64,000 nucleotides of DNA from Dipteris shenzhenensis (GCA_047967505.1 CM106541.1), one strand, 5' to 3'; counted from the first letter of the stretch, positions 1 through 11,281 are shown. Numbers and translations: made by a program. Notes: generated from the sequence alone by a model not told the origin.

Positions 1-29
1 GGCAGCTATGGAAGGTGGCTCTAATACCA

Positions 30-321
30 TGTTAGAAACATGGTGAAGGAAGAGAGAGAGAGAGAGAGTTAGGGTGTGAGGAAATAATGCTGAAATGAAG
101 ACATGAAGAAGGCTTTCATTCATTCATCAATTATGACAAGACAAGTGAAGTACAAGCCTTACGTAGGCTACTCACTCACACACTAGCACCTAGTGTATAT
201 GGGATAAGTCCCATGATGACACGTGGCACTCAAACAAGACTCGCACACATAGACTAGTACTAGATCACCTAGTACTACACACTTCACACCAACATACTCT
301 GTGACTATGATATCTCCAACA
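30..321 (-). repeat. LTR of a minus-strand retrotransposon
   Basis: Read on the minus strand, this segment starts TGTTGGAGATATC and ends TTTCTAACA, so it has the usual TG...CA ends. It is followed at once (17-29) by TGGTATTAGAGCC, a close match to the tRNA-iMet primer-binding site of plant copia-like elements. The PBS makes it a 5' LTR whose internal region runs off the left edge of the window. It contains an (AG)n run at 51-68. The 292-bp length is normal for copia LTRs. No coding sequence of this element lies in the window, so assignment to a superfamily is inference. Confidence 0.7.
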
Positions 322-724
322 AAAATTGCTCATAGTACGGACACCTTCAACTTGTATGGAACCGACAGTAGGGACAAGACGGTACGGATTCCATACAATG
401 TACGGTCTACAATTGTACGGATGGAATGACACCTGTTGAACAGCATTACAATACGGACAACTGACAGGTACGGCGCTGCAATATGGACGACTCGCAATAC
501 AGATAATGTATGGCAAGTAGGTATGGACAGAATGCGAGAGTTGGTAGTACGGAATGCAACGACTAGTACGACCTGAGGACGAAACCGTACAGGGTGTACG
601 GAAGCATGTACGAAATCCGTACAGTCATACGGACTGTACAGAATGGCTGTAGGAGGGCACGAGCTAGAGCGGGATGGAGGCGGAGGTAGGGGCACGGGCA
701 GGAAGAACCTGCTTTGATACCAAA
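322..724 (-). repeat. Inverted copia leader, GTACGG-rich, with PBS
   Basis: GTACGG, the complement of CCGTAC, recurs about seven times, with two more CCGTAC. At 711-722 lies the complement of TGGTATCAAAGC, a tRNA-iMet-type PBS. This is the arrangement of the leader at 2398-3000 seen from the other strand, so I read it as the 5' leader of a related minus-strand copia element, cut off at 322 by the neighbouring LTR. The few open frames here are by-products of the repeated hexamer and are not called as genes. Confidence 0.6.
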
Positions 725-786
725 TGTGAGATTTGGGAGAGTAGAAAGCACGAGTGAGAGCAAGAGTGAATTGAAGGTCTAAATAG
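725..786 (-). repeat. Remnant of copia LTR end
   Basis: On the minus strand this stretch ends in TCTCACA, two bases before the PBS complement at 711-722. It resembles the U5 end of the LTR at 2111-2382 (CTCTCACA, AG/CT-rich). Only about 60 bp remain before Ty3 sequence begins. Confidence 0.45.
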
Positions 787-791
787 AAGAA

Positions 792-2110
792 GTGAGAAGT
801 ACAAGAAAGAGTAGTGTCACTTCAGAGAGTGATGAGGCTATTGTCGCTTTTTCTGGAAGTGTGGAAAATCTGCAGATGGAAGGTGAAGTTGCTGCTGTAA
901 ATGAAGAAGAAGAGGACCGGTTTGAAGTGATAGAAAGTCTTATGCAGCCTAGGAGCACTCCAGTCCATCCAAAAGTTGGTTGAGCAAACTCTGAACCCCG
1001 ATCTCACTGTAGAAGAGGAGGAGTATTGTGCAATGCTTAGGAAGTATCCCAACCTATTTATCACTTCGTATGAGGAGATAAGGGAGACCATTTAAGATTC
1101 AGCTCAAAGAGAATGCTAGGCCAATCTTCCAAAGGATGAGAAGATTAAGTCCCGAGCAGACAGAGGTATTGAGGGCGGAAGTTGTTAAGTTGTTGAAAGC
1201 TGGCATTATATATCCTGTAGTACATTCTGATTGGGCCATCCCTTTGGTGATAGTGCCAACAAAAGATGGCAGGTGGAGGGTGTGTGTGGATTACAACCCC
1301 TTGAATGCTGTGACTAAAAGGAACCATATCCTTTGCCTCATTTGGACGATATATTGGATAGGGTGGCTGGTCATGAGATGTACAGCCTATGTGATGAATA
1401 TTCTGGCTATTTTCAGATTGGTGTTGCTCCAGAAGACCAGGAGAAGACCACTTTTATTACTCCTTGGGGCTGCTTCAGATATACAAGGACGTGCTTTGGT
1501 CTTACAAATGCTCCATCACATTATCAGAGGAGCTCAGATTAGGTGTTGGCACCGTTCATTGATAAGTTTTGCAAAGTATTTATTCACGACATTTGTGTTT
1601 ACAGTGACCGTAAATATCATATTGAGAAGCTGGATCGAGTATTTCAAAGATTGGATGAGAGTGTGGTGGACAGCTCAATCCAGAAAAATGTCACTTAGCA
1701 AGGACAAGCATCAAGGTGTTGGGACATGTGGTTTCTGAAAAAGGTATTGAACCGGATCCAAGTAAAATCAAGGCATTGGTCATGCTTGCTTCTCCAACAA
1801 AGTACTAAACAGTTGCATACTCATCTCGGTTCATTCATATGTTATCCCAAGTGTTATATCCTCTTCAACAGGTGGTGAAGCATGAGCCTCTGAGATGGAC
1901 TAGTGAATGTGAAGAAGTGTTTGATGCAAGGAGATGCTTGGTCATGTATCAAGTGTAAAAGCTCCATATTTTTCCAAAAAATTTTATGTCAATCTTTCAT
2001 TAAGACCTGATGCACTTGGAGCTATACTTCCGCAGCAAGGAGAGGGTTCAAGTTATACAAGACCGGTTAATTATGCTAGCCGAGTTAAGAATGAAGCTGA
2101 AAGCAAATAC
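792..2110 (+). pseudogene. Ty3/gypsy pol fragment (RT and RNase H start)
   Basis: Broken pol of a Ty3-type LTR retrotransposon. A leader with RKYPNLFITSYEE is followed by RRLSPEQTEVLRAEV and WRVCVDYNPLN (RT N-terminus, 1136-1330). A frame change leads to LPHLDDILDR...FGLTNAPSHYQR (1333-1542), then in a further frame FIHDICVYS. Active elements have FVDD or YIDD at that last site, so one catalytic aspartate is lost. RNase H begins near 1934 (PDALGAILPQ, NYASRVKNEAE). The fragment stops exactly where the copia LTR begins at 2111, which suggests interruption by that insertion. At least three frameshifts make it non-functional. No 5' LTR, gag or integrase of this element is seen. Confidence 0.85.
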
Positions 2111-2382
2111 TGTTAGAATTATAGATATAATTCAGCAGTGACCAATGTAATATAACAAGCTAGTTAGGGGCACTTTTCCCTCTTTAAGAGGTTTTTCCCC
2201 CTAACCGCAGTTAGTTCACTAACTATGGTTAGTGACTACTAAGGTTTTGTCACTAGGACAAAACCTTATCTCTCACTCATTGAGTTGTACTCTTCACACT
2301 CTTCTATTGCAACTCAGCTTTCAGCTTCCAAGCTTCCAGCTCTCACTCTCTCTTGCTCTCTCTCACTCACCATTCTCTCACA
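2111..2382 (+). repeat. Ty1/copia 5' LTR (272 bp)
   Basis: Starts TGTTAGAATTATAG and ends CATTCTCTCACA, immediately followed by the PBS. It contains an internal inverted repeat around the sequences TTAGTTCACTAACTATGGTTAGTGA and AAGGTTTTGTCACTAGGACAAAACCTT, able to form strong hairpins. A partial inverted copy of its first 160 bp lies at 5702-5863. Confidence 0.88.
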
Positions 2383-2397
2383 TTTGGTATCAGAGCA
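2383..2397 (+). promoter_or_regulatory. Primer-binding site (tRNA-iMet type)
   Basis: TTTGGTATCAGAGCA directly follows the LTR end. TGGTATCAGAGC is the standard plant copia PBS complementary to initiator-Met tRNA, priming minus-strand DNA synthesis. Confidence 0.85.
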
Positions 2398-3523
2398 TTA
2401 GATCCAACCCCCTACGACTTCCCCGTTGAGCTCCAGCTACAACCCGCTACACCTCGTCCGTACAATCCGTACGACTGTACGGAACCTTCACTTGGTTTCT
2501 GCACGTCCGTACCTATCGTACTGCTCTAGCTCCATCCGTACGTTCCGCACTTGCAGACTCGAAATCAGCACCGTACTGTACCTCCTCGCCGTACATCGCG
2601 ACTGTACCGTACCAACCGTACCTGCGTTGCAGATTTGCGTCGAACGTTCCATCCGTACAGCTCGTCGTGGTCGTCCATACAGCGCGTACTGTACCTACTC
2701 GTCCGTACACCCGCGTTTCATACCTGCTCGCCGTACCAGCCGTATCAACCGTATAGTGCCGTACCAGCCGTTCTAGCCGTACAGTGCCGTACCAACCATA
2801 CATCACTTTCGTATTGTTCACCGTATAGCACTTTCGTACTGTTCTCCGTTCAGTACTTGTGTACATTCCGTACTGCCAGCCGTACAGTACATTCCGTACT
2901 GTCAGCCGTACAGTATTTCCATACATTACTCCCGTATTGGACCTGCTTCCGTACAGCAGGTAGTCCTTTGATTTCGTACAGGAGAACAAGCAGGTGATCT
3001 TTGGCAGGCGCATCTTGCAGACAGCCATTGTTTGGCTCAGTCTTTGGGAGTACATTTGGGGCATTTTGTTTGTTGCAGACATTGCAATCAAATTGCAGGA
3101 TCTACTTCACAAATTTGGGGTATTTCCAGGTTCACAGTTACTTGCAAAGCAAACATTGCAGATAGATCTGCAAATTTGGTCTAAAATTTGGGGCTTTTGC
3201 AGACAGAGCACAATTCTTGCAACAATTGGGGCTTTTGATCAATTTGCCCCTTTCCGGTTGCAATTTCAGGCCTATTTTGGGGCTTTTGTGTTGGGAGAGC
3301 AATTTCCGGAGTTTTCAGTTCATACTGCCTTTCTTGGAGTGTTTTGCAGCACTTTTGGCAGATTCTGGAGAGTTTTTGATGCTTGGACAGATTTCTGACA
3401 GTGCAAGTACAGAAATCTAAGTTGCATTTACAGCCCGTGCTTGGCTGTGGTTTTTGGGAGTTGTGCATTTCATTCCCAGTAAGGGAATTCAGTTTTGTAT
3501 CTGCTTCAATCTCTTTCTCAGAT
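2398..3523 (+). repeat. Copia leader with dense CCGTAC array
   Basis: Untranslated leader between PBS and gag. From 2458 to about 2955 I count 19 CCGTAC hexamers plus one GTACGG, in short imperfect units such as AGCCGTACAGT and TTCCGTACTG. The second half (3000-3480) instead repeats ATTTGGGGCTTTTG-like words. The hexamer contains GTAC, the core bound by plant SBP/SPL proteins, so it could act as promoter or enhancer; that role is inference. Short open frames in both directions follow the repeat and are not called. Confidence 0.75.
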
Positions 3524-5700
3524 ATGGCCCATCAAAATCAGAATGACTTCCAGTTCGGTGGTCTTTCACAGAAAGACAAGTTGGATAGTACCAACTACTC
3601 CCTCTGGAGTTTCATGGTACACAATATTCTGATTTCTCGCAATTTATGGGATTATGTCAATGGGGATGAAATCCGACCAGCACATATTACACCTGCTACC
3701 CCTCCCCAGCAAGGAGGTGGAAGAGGTCGTGCACAGGGTGCAGCTGCAGGACAAGTTGTTGGTGCAGCTACAGTCAATACTCCAGAGCAGAAGAGGTGGG
3801 ATTCACGGGATGCCTTAGCTTTGTCATGCATCTCTCTTTCAGTGAAAAGATCAATCATTCCGCATATCCGATCGTGTAAGACCTCCAGGGCAACGTGGGA
3901 TATCTTGGAAAGCATGTATGCAGCACGGAATGATGCCAGGGTATCTTTCTTAAAAAGAGAGTTGAGCAATACACATATGGAGGAGGGTGACTCCATGTCA
4001 GTCCACCTCACGAAGCTACAGGATCTCAGAGAGCAATTGTTAAACATAGATGAAATTATTCCTGATTCAGAGATGATTACAACCACTCTGAATTCTCTTC
4101 CTGAGTCTTATCTCAGCTTTCACACTTCGCTGAACTTATCATTGAGGGGGGGTGCAAATCCCCTCACTTTTCATGAGTTGATAGGACTTCTGCTTCAGGA
4201 AGAGCAGACCAGGAAAAATTTGGCTTCACGTGCAGGTGAACAAGCCATGCTCTCAAAATTTCAATAAAAAACAAAGGGACAGGCAAAGACATCAGCAAAT
4301 CAGCCTTCCAGTGGGTCAGGACAGCCTTCACAAAAGGCTAAAAATGATGCAAGTAAGCCCAAGAAGAAGGGTTTTTGTCACTACTGCAAAAAGCCAGGTC
4401 ATCACATGGCAGAATGCAGGAAAAGGCTTGCAAAAGAAAAGAAAAACAGCACCGGTATGGCTGTTTCAGATTCAGCTCCTCATGCATCTGACAGTGGGGA
4501 TGCTGCAGCCAACTTTGTTGGACAGGATTATGCCTTTTTATCTTGCATTTCAGATTCTAGGCTGGCTGTTCCAGATGCTCGGGATAGTACAGCCACTTGC
4601 AATGATGATACATATGCATTTTTGACTTGCAGTTATGACTCTTCTACAGATGCATCTGCTTTCAGTGTCAATGAAACACTGAACACTTGGTATTTTGACA
4701 GCGGTGCATCCAAGCACATCACTTCTAGGAAGTGTCTTTTTACTTCCTTGCATCCACCTCCCGTTGGTAAGAAAGTCACTTGTGCCAACAACTCATCATA
4801 TTCAGTACGTGGCACAGGAGATGTTGAGCTCATTGCCATTGATGGCTCAATTTTCAAACTTTCAGATGTCTTATATGTGCCTAGCATAACCAAAAATCTT
4901 CTTTCAGTGTCCACTCTTAAATGAGGTGGATTTCAGGTCATCTTTGAGGATGACAAATGTGCTGACTATGCCTTAAGGTTATCTGGTACTCTGCTGCGTG
5001 GGCTTTTTCAGCTTGATACTTTTTAGAAAAGAGCAGCCCATGCTCTTGCAGTTTCTACCCCTACAACTGCCATGCAGAATGCAGAATTATGGCAGGCCCG
5101 ATATGGCCACATGCATTACAACAGCTTGATGACACTTCAGAAGTATTCCATGGTTGATGCATTGCCACCTCTTGAGATACCTCCTCCACATGCCCGTGAA
5201 GGGTGCATTGTAGGCAAGATGCATAGATTCCCCTTCAAGAAGGATGGTTCAGTTAAAGCTGTCCGCAAATTACAGCTTATACACAGTGATGTCTGTGGTC
5301 CCATGAGGACTCCATCGTTGGGTGGTCATCTCTACTTCGTTACATTTATTGATGATTACTCCAATTTTACTTGGGTTTATGGGCTGAAACACAAATCTGA
5401 AGTGTTCACGGTGTTTAAACACTTTTCAGCCATGGTTGAAAATGAAACCGGACTCAAGATACAGACATTGCGCACAGATAGAGGTGGGGAATACTTGTCT
5501 GCAGAATTTGATGCTTTTCTCAAAGGCAAGGGTATTGTGCATCAGCTCACAGTCAGGCTGACCCCTCAGCAAAATGGCAAAGCTGAGAGGAAAAATAGAA
5601 CCCTCATGGAGATGGACAGATGTATGCTGAAAAGCAAACACATGCCTCACAAATTCTGGCTAGAGGGTTTGATGTGTGCCAATTACAACACACTGAAAGA
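3524..5700 (+). pseudogene. Copia gag-pol (gag, protease, integrase), broken
   Basis: One reading frame carries Ty1/copia gag-pol from the ATG at 3524, chosen because the following residues (KDKLDSTNYSLWSFMV) are the normal copia Gag start, although the frame is open further upstream. The zinc knuckle CHYCKKPGHHMAEC lies near 4378-4420, protease YFDSGASKHIT near 4690, the pre-integrase domain near 5080, and integrase residues at HSDVCGP, RTDRGGE and NGKAERKNRT. In-frame stops at 4265, 4922 and about 5024 interrupt it without a frame change, so it decayed by point mutation. Integrase ends abruptly near 5700 at an inverted LTR piece; RT and RNase H of this copy are missing. Confidence 0.88.
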
Positions 5701-5701
5701 A

Positions 5702-5863
5702 AAGATAAGGTTTTGTCCTAGTGACAAAACCTTATTAGTCACTAACCATAGTTAGTGAACTAACTGCAGTTAGGGGGAAAAACCTCTTAAAGAGGGAAAA
5801 ATGCCCCTAACTAGCTTATTATATTACATTGGTCACTGCTGAATTATATCTATAATTCTAACA
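5702..5863 (-). repeat. Inverted partial copy of the copia LTR
   Basis: The complement reproduces 2111 to about 2271 with only a few differences (for example GCAGTTAG against GCGGTTAG, and GCTTATTATA against GCTTGTTATA). It includes the TG end (read as TTCTAACA at 5856-5863) and stops mid-LTR inside integrase. This is not the expected 3' LTR, which would be direct and complete, so a rearrangement or a second inverted insertion occurred. Confidence 0.85.
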
Positions 5864-6636
5864 AGAAAGCCCTCTCATTCCCATGCTGATCATTCACATG
5901 GTGCCTCTTCTTCAAGGGATTACAAAAAGAAGAAGAGATGTAACTATTGCAGGAAACCTGAGCATGATATTTCTGAATGCAGGAAGCGCATAGCATCTGA
6001 AAAGAAAAAGAAAGAGTCTGGTCTTGCAGTATCTGGTTCTTCTAGTGCAAAAGATGGACATGAGTCCGCTAATTTCACACAAGACCGCCATTGGGCTTTC
6101 TTGGTTACATGTCAGTATAATCCCGATGTTCATGATGCTTGTATGGCAGTTTCAGATGTTTGTGATGCATGGTCCTTAGCAAGCACATCAATTCCTGCAG
6201 GAACTTATTCAGCTCATTGGAGCTTACATCTAAGGGGGGTAGTATCACATGTGCCAATAATGCATCATATACCGTGAAAGGTATTGGGCAAGTTGCTCTT
6301 ACTTCTGTCTCTGGTGGTATTGTCACTCTAGAGCATAAGCATAATGTTCCAAGCATTCGTAAGAACCTCATTTCTATTTCAGCCATTGCTACATGTGGCT
6401 TTCAGGTTATTTTTTATGGTGTGAGGTGTGCAATGTATGATGTTACACATGCCTCTACCCTAGTTTTGACTGACACATTGTCTAGCGGTCCCACATGAGG
6501 ATATTTCGATGCTTAGCTTATGCTCATGTGCCTTCACAGAGATGCACTAAGTTGGATGATAAAGTTGTTAAATGCATTTTTCTTGGGTATAGTTCAGAGA
6601 GCCGGGGCTATAAGCTATATCAGCCCCGCACTGACA
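5864..6636 (+). pseudogene. Second copia: gag zinc knuckle, protease, integrase end
   Basis: A diverged copia copy. It shows zinc knuckle CNYCRKPEHDISEC near 5940, followed by a lysine-rich stretch. In the protease domain SKHI and ITCANNASYTVKG are kept, but the DSG part with the catalytic aspartate is deleted at about 6172-6180 with a frame change. The sequence then jumps to the integrase C-terminus (FRCLAYAHVPSQRCTKLD, then KCIFLGYSSESRGYKLY at 6495-6620), so most of integrase is deleted. The coding direction switches to minus at about 6637. Confidence 0.8.
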
Positions 6637-8065
6637 ACACGCTTTACGGCATGCCAATGGTGCATAGATGGGCTGTGCATATATCTGCTCAACTGTAAGA
6701 CAGCATACTGTAGATCAAGTCTCCTATGGCATAGGTAAATCAAACAACCAACTAGCTGATAGAGAGTGACATCACATGTACCGCCGCCATCCTCAGAAGA
6801 GAAGTGGAAACCAGTCTCTAATGGTGTGGATACTGGCTTGCAATCCTCAAACTGAAAACGCTGCAAAATCTGTCCAATGTACTTGGATTGTGACATCAAA
6901 ATGCCCCCCTCACGGCTAGCAAATTGAATGCCCAGATAGTAGTGCGGAAGACCAAGATCACACGTAGCAAATGTCTGCTGCTGCAAATCAATTTTAAAAT
7001 CTGCAATTTGCTGAGCATGTGTCCCAGTTACAAACATGTCATCCACATAAAGGACTAAAATCAGCAAATCTGTCCCACGCTTGCGGATGTAAAGGGTAGC
7101 CTCTGCAGGGCTGTTCTGAAAGCCAAGTGTGAGCAAATGAGAATGAATTCTCGAATACCAAGCCCGAGGTGCTTGCTTCAATCTATAGAGGGCCTTTTTC
7201 AAGCAGCATACCTTTTAGAACCTTCAACCTCAAAGCCAGGAGGTTGGGAAACATAGACCTCTTCTTGCAAATAACCATGAAGGAAAGCTGTCTTAATATC
7301 AAGCTGATGTATCTGCCAATGAAAGTGGGCAGCAAAGGCAATAACAATGCGAATGGTAGTGATCCTGGAAATGGAAGCAAAAGTCTCCTCAAAGTCAATG
7401 CCATGCAGCTAAGCATAGCCCTTAGCAACAAGACGGGCTTTGTAACGGTCCACTGAACCATCAGCTTTCCGTTTGATCTTGTAAACCCACTTAGTTCCAA
7501 TGACATTCTTGCCATAAGGCAAATCACACAACTCCCAAGTGTGATCCAGATGGATAGAATCCAATTTAGCTTGCATGCCCTTCTAACAATCATTCTGAAA
7601 GGTATCTTGATGACATAATGGCTCTTGACTGCGTGCTATAGCAACCAAAGCATAAACAACAAAACTAGCATGCTCTTTCTGGACAGCTGCTCTTGTACGG
7701 GCTGACAGAGGAGTCTCTTGTTTGCTGTCTCTTAATGTGTCAAGGAGCCAACGGGGTATCTTTTTAGGCTCCTGAATTTCTGCTCTTTCTTGGTCAAGAG
7801 CCCTGTGCAAATGATCCTGATCAATGATAGGCATATCAGGCTTAATTTTTGTATGCACATGTGGCTGTAAATGACCAACAGATGGAAGAGGGACAACCTA
7901 AGATGGAACATCATCTCGAGCATCGGATGGAAACAAAGGCATCAAGCTGTAGAATATGTCTGGGGCATCAACAACGGGCTGTTTTTGACAGTCCAGCAAA
8001 GGCATAGTGGAAGATTCATCAAACACAACATCCCGATTGACAAAACACTTGCCAAGCACTCAGCA
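6637..8065 (-). pseudogene. Copia reverse transcriptase, inverted block
   Basis: Minus-strand copia RT. From the right, it reads CFVNRDVVFDES (about 8050), EPKKIPRWLLDTLRD (about 7770), a frame-shifted fingers region (KWVYKIK, ARLVAKGYA, about 7400-7500), then intact KKALYRLKQAPRAWYSRI through LILVLYVDDMFVTG (YVDD near 7045) to HHWHAVKRV at 6637. Its ends fit the flanks: the integrase end stops just before where this block should start, and RNase H resumes at 8070 just after where it should end. I infer inversion of this 1.4-kb segment within a single element. Confidence 0.83.
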
Positions 8066-8069
8066 TTTA

Positions 8070-8508
8070 GGCCTTCTTTATGGGGCTTATACTTCACTTG
8101 TCATGCATGGAACGGGTTGGTTGTTGTGACACTCGTGTGTCACATAGTCGCAACTGTTTTATGCTTGGTACTTCATGTGTTTCTTGGTTCAGCAAGAAGC
8201 AGAGTACAGTTGCTACTTCTAGCTGTGAAGCTGAGTACAAAGCGGCTTTTAAAGCTACAGTGGAGTGTGTTTGGCTTCGGAAGCTACTTGCAAATCTTTG
8301 TGCATGTCAGACTGCTCCTACCGTCATCTTCACTGATAGTCAGAGTGCTTTGGCTGTCACACGAAATGCAGTTTTCCATGCTCGCACAAAGTACATTGAG
8401 GTTCATTATCACCATGCTAGAGAGCGATTATCAGCATGTGATATTGAGTTGTCTTATGTTCCCACTGAAGACAACTTGGCAGATCTTTTTATGAAGGCTC
8501 TACCTTGA
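8070..8508 (+). pseudogene. Copia RNase H
   Basis: Plus-strand RNase H of the same copia copy. YFTCHAWNGLV is followed, after loss of the usual SDADWGG block, by WFSKKQSTVATSSCEAEYKA, then FTDSQSALAVTRN and VPTEDNLADLFMKALP, ending at a stop at 8506-8508. The missing SDAD removes a catalytic aspartate. This is the C-terminus of pol; PPT and LTR follow. Confidence 0.88.
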
Positions 8509-8680
8509 CCTAAGTTTGAGGCTTTTCGGCAAGCTTTAAACTTAGTACCTTTTGTAACTTGATCTGTTGTACTTTGTATAGTCATAGGTTGCTATATCCT
8601 ATGGGACAAACATGTGCAACCATGACACTAGATATTTAGGAATCATGAGCCATGTCCGCGATGCTTTAGCCCATACCATG

Positions 8681-8980
8681 GAGGGGGGTTTGTAGGCTAT
8701 CCATAGATGCCACTTATACCTTGGTATGAGCCTTGTAGGCCTAGATATAGTCAGTTAGGACTATTGCTACAATTAGTTTATGTACCATCTGGGTCAGTTA
8801 GGACACTTAGTCCAGTTAGGGCAGTTAGCCCTAGTGTTTTGTTATGTTGGCTCTCCCTTGAGCCTCCACACTTTAGTTTTGCCGCAATCTATTACAGCAT
8901 CTCGTTATTCTCCATTGTGCTTCCATTGCTTCCAACACCCAACATGGGTGTGTTCAACAAAAAATAAAATTATATATATA
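8681..8980 (+). repeat. Polypurine tract and 3' LTR of second copia
   Basis: GAGGGGGGTT at 8681-8690 is a polypurine tract. The LTR starts at 8691 with TGTAGGCTATCC and carries repeated GTTAGGAC words. The right end is uncertain because it runs into an (AT)n stretch (8970-8990) and an inverted copy of the same LTR. Confidence 0.7.
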
Positions 8981-9153
8981 TATATAAAACAAAACCCTAG
9001 GACTGGGTGTCCTCGTTGGTTTAAGTGTCCTAACTGGTACATGTACTAACTGTACCAAGTGTCCTAACCGCTTATAACTAGGCCTACAAGGCACATACCA
9101 AGGATTGAGTGGCACCTATGCATAGCCCATAGAATGGCCTACAAAGGAGCACT
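8981..9153 (-). repeat. Inverted partial LTR, head to head with the previous one
   Basis: Read on the minus strand from 9153, it begins TGTAGGCCATTC and continues through GGTGCCACT, CCTTGGTATGTGCCTTGTAGGCC and CCTAGGGTTTTGTTT, paralleling 8691-8850 with moderate divergence. The two partial LTRs therefore point at each other, separated by about 130 bp with an (AT)n core. Confidence 0.72.
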
Positions 9154-9816
9154 TTTGCAGCTGAGCCTTCTTGTCCTCAGTGCTTCAGGTCCATGAGTTT
9201 TGCCTCTTGGAGTGCAAACAGGCCAAGATCATTTGTGCTGGATTGCAGGACTTTTGGGTTCTTGCTAGTTTAGGGTTCACTGTCATTTGGTAGGGGTTCT
9301 TCAAATTTACTCCGTTCTTGCTTCACAGAACAGACCTCCACCGGCATCATTGGACACGACTTCAGAAACTATTGCAACCATCACCGCTTGGCACATTGGG
9401 AGATCTAAATGTACAGAGGCTATTGATGGCACACAAGTCCACCCTGCTCATACCTTGGCTTCCATTTCGACAGACATTGTGCATACCTTGTTGGCCCTCT
9501 GATTGAGGATGCAGGGGGACTTCTAGATCTGCATCGGCTAGTAGGAGTTTTATCATAGAATGGAGATAAAGTCCTTTCTTCTTTAACTCTGGTACTCACA
9601 TGGTGTGGCACTTTTAGCCAGACACTTGGTTCTTTCAGGCTTTGCTTTTGCCTAGATAACCGAGTGCTATCCTATCACTTATTTTTCATGCTCAGCACGA
9701 TGTGCTTATGTCGAGTGCTTTGCTCTTGGCTTCTTCTCTCATACTTAACAGAACTCTATATCATGAACAAAAAAGGAGCAATAGCTACACCTCAGAAAAA
9801 GTATTAAGACCCATAC
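9154..9816. other. MED12 intron, no clear feature
   Basis: Unassigned sequence between the copia LTRs and the MED12 exon. A 62-codon open frame at 9318-9506 has no recognised motif. The sequence just below 9817 behaves as intron on the minus strand, starting GTATGG. Confidence 0.4.
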
Positions 9817-10100
9817 CTGACCACCAAAAATCAAGTCCTCAATCTGACCTATCAGACGAGTGCACAAGTGCAAAGACAGGCCAGATAACAAGGTCATGGG
9901 CAAAGGTTGTGTCTCATGAATCACCAACAACCGATCACCTGATTGGACCATATTTCCTGGAAGTATAACCTCTGCAATGCCATTAGACTTCATCCAATTC
10001 ATCACTGAATCACAAACAGGCTGGCTGATTGTAAGTGACAAAACCCAGACCATTCCCATGGACTTTTCATCCAGACTTGAAAAATCAAGCACTCGTTCAC
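9817..10100 (-). CDS. MED12: MED12 exon (Mediator kinase-module subunit)
   Basis: Internal exon of plant MED12, the nuclear subunit that links CDK8/cyclin C to MED13 in the Mediator kinase module. It codes GERVLDFSSLDEKSMGMVWV..., then PVCDSVMNWMKSNGIAEV and LPMTLLSGLSLHLCTRL, and ends FGGQ. It corresponds to the MED12 stretch right after KGKQIDEWW. The acceptor is TTTGCAG before 10100 and the donor CAG|GTATGG at 9816. The first codon is split: G from the previous exon plus GT here gives Gly, so phases agree exactly. Identification rests on memory of plant MED12 proteins; a diverged paralogue cannot be excluded. Confidence 0.85.
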
Positions 10101-11281
10101 CTGCAAAGCAGATGGCATCAAGTCAAATATAAAAGGATGCCAAAAGATCAAACATTCAAGAGAAGTTCATACGATTCAAGTCCTGCAAACATCAGGGCAC
10201 TAATAAGATTCATCTCATGGCACATGAACGTCGAGCAAACAAGTCTGATGAAGCAGCACTATCAAAACAATTATTCAAAAAGCACCCTGCAATGACCCAC
10301 ACAACTAGCTTCACAATGGCTACCCACCTGTGCATCTGATTTGCACAAGTGAATGACAACCAGGACTGCATGAGGATGGCCCAAGGCTCAGGGATATTAA
10401 CACCTAAACTTTCCACAACATAAGCTAGCAATTCTCGAAAAAAATGTGGTTGCAAGAACTAAATAAACAAACAAAATAATGTAGAACAAACAAGGAAAAT
10501 ACAAGCAAGCTTATATCAAGTAAACAAAAAGGATCCACAATCATTTTCCAACACTAAGCAACAGCAAGCAGATGCAGTCATGGGTGTACACACAGACCCT
10601 ACCATGTATTTACTATATATTCCCTTCAGCGTATTTCAGACAGTGAATAACTAGAAATCCTTAGATACCTTGGAATGTACTCGAAAATGCAAAATGGCTA
10701 CTGTCTTAGAATTTGTTTACAACAATAAGGACCCAGATTTGTTAAGCAGTTTGTTGTGGCAAGTTAGGCAGCACCTCATTTTAGCTTGGACATTGTATTT
10801 TATGTTCCTCAACCAATGTCAGTTCTATAAGTTGTTTTCTGTTCTATGATATCCAAAATTCTTCAGCCAATTCCATTTGCTGGAGCAGCAAATGGATAGT
10901 CCTTACAAGGATGTTACTTTGGTTAAATCAAAGTTCCTTCCTGAGGATCTGGGCTTCAAGAGCCTATTTACATTGCCACATGCATGCTGAACTGCATATA
11001 TGTGTAATTACTAGACATTGATCTCTACAGCTTCCACAAACATACAGCACTTTCTTATCTGCCAAGACAGAAGTATGGCCTAACTAAGTTGTTCATACAG
11101 AAGACACGATGCCATATTTGCCTCGTCTTTGTGGACAATTTGAGAACATAATAGAGCTTTTATGTGTCCTCCCCCTTGTAAGATTCATGAATCTCTTAAG
11201 TTCATCTTCTCATTATGAAATCCCCCAACGCATGGCAATTGAAAAATCAAAGCACATGGAAATTCACAAGGGCTTTCCAAC
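10101..11281 (-). other. MED12 intron, 1.18 kb
   Basis: Begins GTTGGA after 11282 on the minus strand and ends CTTTGCAG before 10100. AT-rich with no transposon recognised. An 81-codon minus-strand frame at 10210-10455 looks protein-like but is not needed for the MED12 reading frame. Confidence 0.65.

Noticed and set aside
2426-3091. Long frames on both strands in the CCGTAC array
   Set aside because: Composition follows the hexamer repeat; no domain, and the position is an LTR-element leader.
3383-3523. Earlier ATG for the copia Gag
   Set aside because: The extra 47 codons lie in the leader and do not resemble Gag; the ATG at 3524 precedes the conserved Gag start.
9318-9506. Short plus-strand frame in the intron
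   Set aside because: No motif, no homologous copy in the window, near chance length.
10210-10455. 81-codon minus-strand frame between two MED12 exons
   Set aside because: The flanking exons join in phase (AAAG|GT) and match MED12 order without it, so it is most likely intronic.
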